Source of the DNA: Massilia sp. YIM B02763
GTDB lineage: Bacteria; Pseudomonadota; Gammaproteobacteria; Burkholderiales; Burkholderiaceae_D
Direction: 5' to 3'
DNA length: 64,000 nucleotides
NCBI RefSeq assembly: GCF_030412015.1
Contig: NZ_JASNRD010000010.1
Location: 62,001-126,000, forward strand
Shown here in pieces: positions 18,458 through 24,195 of this stretch; the first letter of the stretch is position 1; each line of letters begins with the position of its first letter. The notes under the pieces were generated by a model that saw only the letters and a program-made list of their open reading frames with translations, was not told the DNA's origin and did not search any database. The translations under genes were made by a program, and so were the position numbers.

Positions 18458-19455
18458 CTATTCGTCAGCACAGTGACAATCCGGGTAGCCGCGACGGTAG
18501 ATCCGCCATCGCCGCTGTGCTGATTCTAATTGCTCGCGAGTTTTAGCTAATAACGCCCCGGAACCCGTAGCGTAGATAATTGCGTTCGTGAAGCGCTCGC
18601 CGAACATGATGGCGAATTGGTTTGCAACCTGCTTCCAGGTGCGCTGCGGCATCTTCCAATTTTTCTCGATGTTGCGCAAGGCCAGAAATAACAATTTGGT
18701 CGCGGCCTCGTCGCTCGGGAAGTGACCGCGGTTCTTGACGATCTTGCGAAGGGGCATATGCAGGCTCTCGATGGCGTTGGTCGTGTAGATAATCGTGCGC
18801 ACTTCCGGCGGGTAGGCAAAGAAGGGAATCACCTGCTACCATTGAAGTCGCCACATCGCGGCTACAGTCGGGAATTTGGTGTCCCATGGTCCGGCTGCAA
18901 ACGCATCCAGCGCCGCTTCGGCCAGCTCGGCGTTGGCGGCGTGGTAAATCGGCTTGAGCACCGCTGCCAGTTCCTTACGGTCCTTCCAGGCCGCTAGCGT
19001 GGTCGAGTTGCGGATCAGGTGCACGATGCACGTCTGGATCTGCGCCTGTGGATACACGGCCTTGATGGGCTCCGGGAAGCCGCGCAGGCCATCGACGACG
19101 GCGATCAGGACATCGTCCAGGCCACGGTTCTTGAGTTCGTTAAAAACCCTCAGCCAGAACTTGGCGCCTTCGGTCTGTTCGATCCACAGTCCCAGCACCT
19201 CCTTACGGCCATCGGCACGAATGCCCAAGGCCAGATACACGGCCTTGTTTTTGACGCTGCCTTCATCCCGGATTTTCAGGCGCAGAGCATCGAAATACAC
19301 GATCGGATACATCGTTTCAAGCGGCCTTTGCTGCCATTGCGTGACCTCTTCGAGCACCTCGTCGGTGATAGTCGAAATCAGGTCCGGCGACACCTCAGTG
19401 CCGTACAGTTCCAGCAAATGCGCCTGAATCTCGCACACGCTCATTCCACGGGACC
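18458..19455 (-). pseudogene. IS256-family transposase, truncated and interrupted by a stop codon
   Basis: Remnant of a mutator/IS256-type transposase (normally about 400 residues). Homology begins near RGMSVCEIQAHLLELYGTE (about 19455), so the first ~100 residues are missing, and runs to FAIMFGERF near the natural end. The catalytic DDE residues are visible in IVYFDALRLKI, AVVDGLRGFPEPI and TTNAIESLH. Within one reading frame, W-TAG-QVIPFFAYPP at 18836-18838 replaces the usual W-Gln-Gln, a single CAG to TAG change. The tail after GERFTN does not look like transposase, so the 3' end may also be rearranged. The element is inactive unless complemented. No terminal inverted repeats were found. 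Confidence 0.85.
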
Positions 19456-19952
19456 TTGACATTGGTGCCAATTTGCTGGGACGGTGGTGCAGAGACGCCA
19501 ACGTGGAAGGCCCTGCCAAGAATCCGTTGGGGCTATAACCAGATGACGCCGGTCCGCGGGCCAACCCTCGATGTCATCGTCCAGTGCTAGCCAGCGCTCG
19601 CCCCCCCCCGTTCTTCGGCATCGCCGGTAATGGCGTCATGTCTCCGCTGCGGGGGGAACCGCAGCATCGAACCCTGCCAGATTGTCCCTACTACTCGCGC
19701 GCGCAGCGCCGGTGGCAGCTGCTGCACAGCAAATTCGTAGCCCAGTATTCGCACCCAACTAGTCGCTAGCGATATACGAACCTCTGGAAATGCCTCCAAA
19801 ATACATGCTAAAAGTGGTGCATTCTCGAAGAGAAGGCGATCCGTCGGCCGCCCATTTTGATATATCCGCGGCCGTAACGGCTCAGCCTTAGTAATGCGTA
19901 CATCAGATGGGTGCAGAACGCCATCATAATCGAGATAGAGTATAGGGCCCAT
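19441..19952 (-). pseudogene. HAD-like protein (HAD_SAK_2-like) frameshifted at a run of nine C
   Basis: The N-terminal 110 residues (MGPILYLDYDGVLHPSDV, then RISLATSWVRILG) look like the small HAD phosphatase domain known from bacterial RNA-repair and related proteins; DYDG provides the nucleophile. At 19601-19609 a run of nine C shifts the frame to a quick stop. Reading on in the shifted frame gives ERWLALDDDIEGWPADRRHL, the expected DDD motif and C-terminal part, then a stop at 19441. One extra base, or two fewer, in the run would restore about 170 residues, the usual length. It is either a slippage-switchable gene, a decayed gene or a sequencing error. The last ~20 codons may come from the adjoining IS remnant. 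Confidence 0.6.
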
Positions 19953-20273
19953 ACAAAATAATCTACGCCTGCGAGAGCGAAAACGCGTACAACTCTCTAC
20001 AGCATATTAAACTCCGGCCTTGATTTCGTTTAGACCCACTAAACCATAAGTTCAAATCCAGTTATCGCCAGCGGCTTGCCGCGACGATTACCGTGCTGCC
20101 GGAGCGTGTGGACTTCAAGGGACATTGCGGCCAAAGCGTCAGTGTTCTGCTGCGCTCACGATAATGGACGAGCGTAGACTGGTTCACGCTATCCCAATCC
20201 ATTAAAAACGCCAGCATAAGCGTCCTCGATTGTCGTCAATAAATTGATGGTAACGGCCGAGAGTACATATACG
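19953..20273. other. Gene-free AT-richer stretch
   Basis: About 320 bp without a supported gene, between the broken HAD gene and the MbcA-like gene. No ribosome-binding-site-led frame, tRNA, long repeat or clear promoter pair was seen. Its lower GC than the chromosome on the right suits the decayed end of a mobile island. Confidence 0.4.
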
Positions 20274-20561
20274 CTAAGTGTACACGCAGTATTCCAATCT
20301 CAACAAATGCTCTCTTACCAACTGTACCTCACCAGCCTGCACTAAATCAGCTGGCCGCATTCCGTTGAAGGCGAGCGCTGGCTTGGTAAACCAGTCCCAA
20401 GCGGCTGAATAGTCATTTCCAAACACGCGAAAAACATAGGGCGAGATGGCATTCCATATCTTTAGATTCCCGCCGAAAATTACATAAGTTTTTCGTACGT
20501 TATAACGGATGGCGCGGTTAAGATGAAAATACCGCCGCTTCTTACGATTTCTTGCATTCAT
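20274..20561 (-). CDS. MbcA/ParS/Xre-type toxin-binding domain protein (orphan)
   Basis: A 95-residue basic protein. The C-terminal half (NAISPYVFRVFGNDYSAAWD, then the FTKPALAFNGMRPADLVQ region) matches the DUF2384 domain found at the C-terminus of Xre/MbcA antitoxins. Conserved points are VFG, the W..P..A..G..P.DL core and the terminal LLRLEYCVYT helix. The N-terminal ~40 residues are Arg/Lys-rich and lack a clear HTH. No RES-domain toxin is adjacent, unlike the complete pair at 53.6-54.7 kb. It starts 53 bp after the stop of the 124-residue gene upstream, so the two probably form an operon. The start at 20561 is the best ATG, though its ribosome binding site is weak. Confidence 0.6.
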   Translation of the reverse strand: MNARNRKKRRYFHLNRAIRYNVRKTYVIFGGNLKIWNAISPYVFRVFGNDYSAAWDWFTKPALAFNGMRPADLVQAGEVQLVREHLLRLEYCVYT

Positions 20562-20614
20562 ACTCTGGAACCTGACTGCTATTGCGAAACAGTTGAATAC
20601 CGGCAGGCGGGGTA

Positions 20615-20989
20615 CTATACGGACGCCGACATGGGAACTGACCAATTTAGGATATCTCCCATGCGCCGAACAATCCACTTTGCTTCGCTCAATGTCATCC
20701 AAGATTTACTCAATATGTCCAAGTACCATTGGAGCATCTCGGATTCGGTCCGACGCGTCAACTTGTCGGCCTTATCTCGCTTGGCTTCAGAAGCGAGGTC
20801 TTGCGCAATCTCTTCACAGCCTATCCAACGCTCATACACCTCAGGAGGCGTAGACCCCGCAGGGTAGAACGTACCTTTGTACTGCACTACAAGGATTTTC
20901 AGCTGAGTACCCGGAACCGCGCCGGTCGAGACGCCACGAGGAAAATCTGACGGAACTTTCGCGTACTCGCTTTCGTCATATTCGGTCAT
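20615..20989 (-). CDS. Small protein of unknown function paired with an MbcA-like gene
   Basis: A 124-residue soluble acidic/basic mixed protein (begins MTEYDESEYAKVPSDF). Visible features are a short beta-rich N-terminal part (LKILVVQYKGTFYPAGSTPP) followed by helices with VYERWIGCEEIAQDLASEA and a Trp-rich C-terminal part (WMTLSEAKWIVRRMGDILNW). I recall similar small proteins beside DUF2384 genes in mobile islands but cannot name the family. The MbcA-like gene follows in the same direction. A toxin-antitoxin or regulator pair is a possibility, not shown. Confidence 0.55.
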   Translation of the reverse strand: MTEYDESEYAKVPSDFPRGVSTGAVPGTQLKILVVQYKGTFYPAGSTPPEVYERWIGCEEIAQDLASEAKRDKADKLTRRTESEMLQWYLDILSKSWMTLSEAKWIVRRMGDILNWSVPMSASV

Positions 20990-21239
20990 AGCACGATCCC
21001 ATTTTCACGTTTGACAAACACTCCGACTGCTGGGGATAGGAGCGGAAATGTAAAACGATCTTTCTACCGCATCTACCTTCGCCTCAAACCGCGAAGCTTA
21101 CGAGCCTAAGAACAATAAAAAAACCATAAGTACCCATGCGAAACCACGGGTCTCCGTCATTTAGAGCGACCTCCATGCCACACAACTTTAGTTTAATAGC
21201 ATGCACATTTACGCTTGCACAACTTAAATGCTGACGTCC
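20990..21239. other. AT-rich intergenic region
   Basis: About 250 bp upstream of the minus-strand pair at 20.3-21.0 kb and downstream of the gene ending at 21240. It should hold a promoter for that pair; no convincing boxes or terminator stem were recognised. Confidence 0.35.
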
Positions 21240-21770
21240 TTAGAAACCCGGGTCAAATTCCTTTGCCTCCGACCAAACACAGCGCGGAGCAACGATATCT
21301 TCCCCACTTACCTCAAGGAAATCATCTTTCTCGACTGACCCGTCGGCCGCTACAAAAATTCGCGCAAACCCGCCTTCGGCTACGGCCCCTTCCAAAATCT
21401 TAACAATTCGCTTTAACTGGAAATTTCCTCTACCATCTCGCCGCGTTTGAACATGAATCCGAAAATCAGAAATTTTCTCGCAAAGACAGAAATCAAAAAT
21501 GTCCTCAACCTTATCGAATATGAAGCGCTGCTGCGGACCATACCCCCCCACAGGGGAAATATCTAAATGAAATATTTGCGAATTCAGAGGCACTTCAAAA
21601 AACCGATATCTGCGTAAGCCCGGCTGTTGAAACATCTGGCGTATCACTTCTAAACGATCGCTGTCTTCCCAGTTGTCGTAAGCATGGAACACTTGTAATA
21701 CCTTCCAATATAAGAGCCCGGCTGCGCATAGTGCGGCAAACCAGAGGAAGTACCGCTCACTGGTGCGCAA
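21240..21770 (-). CDS. Membrane-anchored protein of unknown function
   Basis: A 176-residue protein with one N-terminal hydrophobic segment (YFLWFAALCAAGLLYWKVL, residues 7-25), probably a signal anchor. A mixed alpha/beta soluble domain follows (QIFHLDISPVGGYGPQQRF, DIFDFCLCEKISDFRIHV, EGGFARIFVAADGSVEKDDF). No known domain is recognised. The only start in the open frame is a TTG at 21770, without a good ribosome binding site, and a stop lies ten codons upstream; the 5' end could therefore be decayed. It is divergent from the XRE regulator gene, and the 32-bp palindrome lies 27 bp upstream of its start. Confidence 0.45.
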   Translation of the reverse strand: MRTSERYFLWFAALCAAGLLYWKVLQVFHAYDNWEDSDRLEVIRQMFQQPGLRRYRFFEVPLNSQIFHLDISPVGGYGPQQRFIFDKVEDIFDFCLCEKISDFRIHVQTRRDGRGNFQLKRIVKILEGAVAEGGFARIFVAADGSVEKDDFLEVSGEDIVAPRCVWSEAKEFDPGF

Positions 21771-21796
21771 GCGCAGCGCTGTAGTAACGTTTGTAG

Positions 21797-21828
21797 ACTA
21801 TACACTACATTTAAATGTAGCGTATAGT
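21797..21828. promoter_or_regulatory. 32-bp palindromic operator between divergent genes
   Basis: The two arms, ACTATACACTACATTT and AAATGTAGCGTATAGT, are perfect reverse complements except for one pair (A versus G at position 8). The centre is TTTAAA. The site ends 30 bp before the ATG of the XRE-type regulator at 21859 and lies 27 bp from the start of the divergent gene at 21770. A symmetric site of this length fits two or more dimers of an HTH protein, so autoregulation by the neighbouring XRE protein is a reasonable inference. Confidence 0.7.
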
Positions 21829-21858
21829 ACATCGTAAGAACCGTGGTCCGCGGGCATC

Positions 21859-22200
21859 ATGCCAGCCATGACCTCGACACCCGAAAAAAATACCGAACAC
21901 AGGGATCCGGTGTGCACGGCTGTTGGCAGGACGTTGAAGCGTCTACGAATCTCCTCAAAAATGAGTCAAGAGGGTCTTGCGTTCGCAGCGGAGGTCGACC
22001 GAGTTTTTGTCTCCAAGATTGAGCGTGGGATTGCGAACCCATCTCTTTTGACACTAACTAGTTTATGTTTAGCGCTCGGCGTGACACTTCCGGATCTTCT
22101 CAAGGACGTAGATCTCTCATCAGTCTCGCGCAATGGACAGCGCCGACGGGCGAACTCAGCACAGCCTGTTCTAAAAGTGCAAAAGGGACGTTTGCGGTAA
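21859..22200 (+). CDS. XRE-family helix-turn-helix transcriptional regulator
   Basis: A 113-residue protein with a Cro/C1-type HTH domain at about residues 21-80. Features include VGRTLKRLRISSKMSQEGLA (helices 1-2), AEVDRVFVSKIERGIANPSL (recognition helix and wing) and TSLCLALGVTLPDLL. The C-terminal 30 residues are basic and unstructured (QRRRANSAQPVLKVQKGRLR). The size resembles island or phage repressors and restriction-modification controller proteins, but no restriction or methylase gene adjoins it. A start at ATG 21859 or at the second ATG (21868) is possible. The 32-bp palindrome upstream is the likely operator. Confidence 0.85.
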   Translation: MPAMTSTPEKNTEHRDPVCTAVGRTLKRLRISSKMSQEGLAFAAEVDRVFVSKIERGIANPSLLTLTSLCLALGVTLPDLLKDVDLSSVSRNGQRRRANSAQPVLKVQKGRLR

Positions 22201-22255
22201 TAGGCGCACCTGTTGATGGCTTACCATTATGTGTTCAGCAAGAAAATTCGCACTT

Positions 22256-22386
22256 ACCGGCTGTGGATATGTTGGGCGAGCACCCGCCCAACACCGTGGG
22301 GATAAGCTGTGCACGGGGGTGCACAACATGAACCCGTTGTACACGCCCCGCACACAGCTTACCCCCACTTACCCACAGCGGCCGGT
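22256..22386. repeat. Large dyad structure with DnaA-box-like 9-mers near the island end
   Basis: The core, 22296-22368, is an imperfect palindrome: arms of 32 and 33 bases agree at 28 positions (GTGGGGATAAGCTGTG against GTGGGGGTAAGCTGTG in the outer half) around an 8-base loop. Outside it, CCGGCTGTGGATA (22258-22270) is mirrored by TTACCCACAGCGGCCGG (22369-22386, two-base insertion). A 9-base stem, TGTTGGGCG/CGCCCAACA, lies at 22270-22293. Four 9-mers are one or two mismatches from the DnaA box TTATCCACA: 22262-22270, 22297-22305, 22359-22367 and 22369-22377. It could be a replication origin, a recombinase-binding end or a strong hairpin; function is not shown. Confidence 0.6.
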
Positions 22387-22456
22387 TGGACCTCATGCAG
22401 CTAGAGCGACCATTATCATTGAGAGAGATAGTTTGTCCAAGACCAAAGAGCAGCCT

Positions 22457-22768
22457 ATGAGTACAGAATCTCTGAGTTCTGACAATGTGACCAAACCGTT
22501 CAACATCGCCTCGTACGCGCTGCTGACGCACATGATGGCCCAGCAGGCCGGCCTGGAAGTGGGCGACTTCATCTGGACCGGCGGCGACTGCCACCTGTAC
22601 TCGAACCACCTGGAACAGGTGCAGCTGCAGTTGTCGCGCGAAGAGCGCCCGTTGCCCAAGCTGGTCATCAAGCGCAAGCCGGATTCGCTGTTCGACTACA
22701 CCTTCGACGACTTCGAGGTCGTCGGCTACGACCCGCACCCGGCCATCAAGGCACCGGTCGCCGTCTGA
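22457..22768 (+). pseudogene. thyA: 3' remnant of thymidylate synthase gene thyA fused to island sequence
   Basis: From residue 14 on, this 103-codon frame is the C-terminal ~90 residues of ThyA. It starts at [20 protein letters not shown], includes the nucleotide-binding stretch [12 protein letters not shown], and ends with [14 protein letters not shown], the invariant end of the family. The first ~175 residues are missing, including the Arg loop and the catalytic Cys in the PCH motif, so it cannot be an enzyme. The 13 codons ahead ([13 protein letters not shown]) and everything upstream are AT-richer island sequence, which places the junction at about 22,496. folA follows after 9 bp as in intact thyA-folA operons. 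A complete thyA may exist at the island's other end. Confidence 0.88.
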
Positions 22769-22777
22769 GGAGCGCAC

Positions 22778-23266
22778 ATGAGCAAGCACTTGACCATCGT
22801 CGTCGCCATGGATGCACGGCGCGGCATCGGCATCGACAACAAGCTGCCCTGGCACCTGCCGGAAGACCTGGCGCACTTCAAGCGCGTCACGCTCGGCCAT
22901 CCGATCGTCATGGGCCGCAAGACCTTCGACTCGATCGGCCGTCCGCTGCCGGGGCGGCGCAATATCGTCGTCACGCGCAACGCCGACTGGCGCCATGAAG
23001 GCGTCGAGGTCGCGCACTCGCTGCGGGATGCCGTGGCGCTGGCCGGCGGCGAATCGGCGAGCATCATCGGCGGCGCCCAGATCTTCGCCGAAGCGCTGGA
23101 CCTGGCCGACCGCATGATCGTCACCCATATCGACAAGCAGTACGCGTGCGACACCTTCTTCCCCGAGATCGACCCGGCGCGCTGGACGGCCGTGGCGAGC
23201 GAGCCGCAGCGCTCGGAGGCCGAGGGCGTCGAGTTCTCCTTCGTCACCTACGACAAGGTCGGGTAG
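22778..23266 (+). CDS. folA: Dihydrofolate reductase
   Basis: DHFR, 162 residues, which reduces dihydrofolate to tetrahydrofolate with NADPH. Family motifs are intact: VVAMDARRGIGIDNKLPWHL (substrate loop with the Pro-Trp), HFKRVTLGHPIVMGRKTFDS (NADPH binding), GRPLPGRRNIVVTRN and ASIIGGAQIFAEAL. The terminal region RSEAEGVEFSFVTYDKV is also typical. It begins 9 bp after the thyA remnant, so its original promoter upstream of thyA has been replaced by island sequence. Expression must now come from the island end or from an internal promoter. Confidence 0.95.
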   Translation: MSKHLTIVVAMDARRGIGIDNKLPWHLPEDLAHFKRVTLGHPIVMGRKTFDSIGRPLPGRRNIVVTRNADWRHEGVEVAHSLRDAVALAGGESASIIGGAQIFAEALDLADRMIVTHIDKQYACDTFFPEIDPARWTAVASEPQRSEAEGVEFSFVTYDKVG

Positions 23267-23310
23267 CTCCCGCCTCACCGTTTTACAGCTATACAGCAAT
23301 CGAGCACCCC

Positions 23311-23925
23311 ATGTCAGGACACGGTTTCCACGTCCATGGTCCGCACGACCATGCAGTCGAACACGCCGCGCAGCACGGCAGCGACGGCTTTTCCAACAAC
23401 ATCGCCGTGATGACGGCCGTGCTGGCCACGGTCGGCGCACTGTTCGGCTACCTCGGCGGCGCGACGCAGAACGACGCCGCCCTCTTCAAGAACGATGCCG
23501 CGATCGCCAAGACGACGGCGGCGAACGCCTGGAACTACTACCAGGCCAAGTCCAGCCGCCAGAACCTGGCCGAGCTGGCCGCCACGCTGCCGGGCGTGGA
23601 CGGGGCCAAGTACAAGGCCGACGCCGCCCGCTACGAGGCGCAGAAGGCGGACATCAAGAAAGAGGCCGAGAAGTACGAGGCCGAAGCGGAGCGGTACAAC
23701 GCGAAGTCCGAGCGCGCGCTGCACACCCACCACCAGTGGGCGCTGGCGACCACGGCCGAACAGATCGCCATTTCGCTGGCGGCGATCACGCTGCTCACGC
23801 GGCGCCGCTGGCTGCTCGGCGCCACGTACGCGGTGGCGGGCATCGGCCTGCTGCTGGGCGCGTTCGCGTGGCTGCATGTCGATCCGATCGGCGCGCTGCT
23901 GGCGGGCGGGGCCGCGCCGCATTGA
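23311..23925 (+). CDS. DUF4337 family membrane protein
   Basis: A 204-residue protein with a His-rich N-terminus (SGHGFHVHGPHDHAVEHAAQ). Then come a hydrophobic helix (NNIAVMTAVLATVGALFGYL), a long charged coiled-coil-like middle (YKADAARYEAQKADIKKEAE) and two C-terminal membrane helices (EQIAISLAAITLLT and LLGATYAVAGIGLLLGAFAW). This layout matches DUF4337, whose function is unknown. The ATG at 23311 directly precedes the conserved start; an open frame extends upstream into folA but has no start signal. Confidence 0.8.
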   Translation: MSGHGFHVHGPHDHAVEHAAQHGSDGFSNNIAVMTAVLATVGALFGYLGGATQNDAALFKNDAAIAKTTAANAWNYYQAKSSRQNLAELAATLPGVDGAKYKADAARYEAQKADIKKEAEKYEAEAERYNAKSERALHTHHQWALATTAEQIAISLAAITLLTRRRWLLGATYAVAGIGLLLGAFAWLHVDPIGALLAGGAAPH

Positions 23926-24195
23926 TGCGCTCCGAGGGCGCCGTTCAGCACCCGAGTCAGAGCGCTTTGAAAAGCAACACCGGGCTCTGCCCCCTCCCGC
24001 CATGCATGCCGTCCCGTCATCTTGATTAAACAAGAGTGCGCCACAATATGGACCGTCTGGCTATCCTGGCAAAATATTTTGCACGGGACCGGACAATTTC
24101 TGCGAAAATCCGCTTCTCTTTTTTTCCAGTGCCGTGCCGGCCGCCATCCATGACCTGGACGGCGGCGTGCACGGCGCTTCGTTTTGGAGCTGTCC
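23926..24195. other. Intergenic region before the amino acid decarboxylase gene
   Basis: 270 bp, more AT-rich than its flanks near 24,040-24,130. It should carry the promoter of the decarboxylase gene. I see no convincing consensus boxes, riboswitch-like fold or small gene. Confidence 0.35.

Noticed and set aside
21859-22200. XRE protein as a restriction-modification controller
   Set aside because: No methylase or endonuclease gene is adjacent, and the operator is not an evident C-box.
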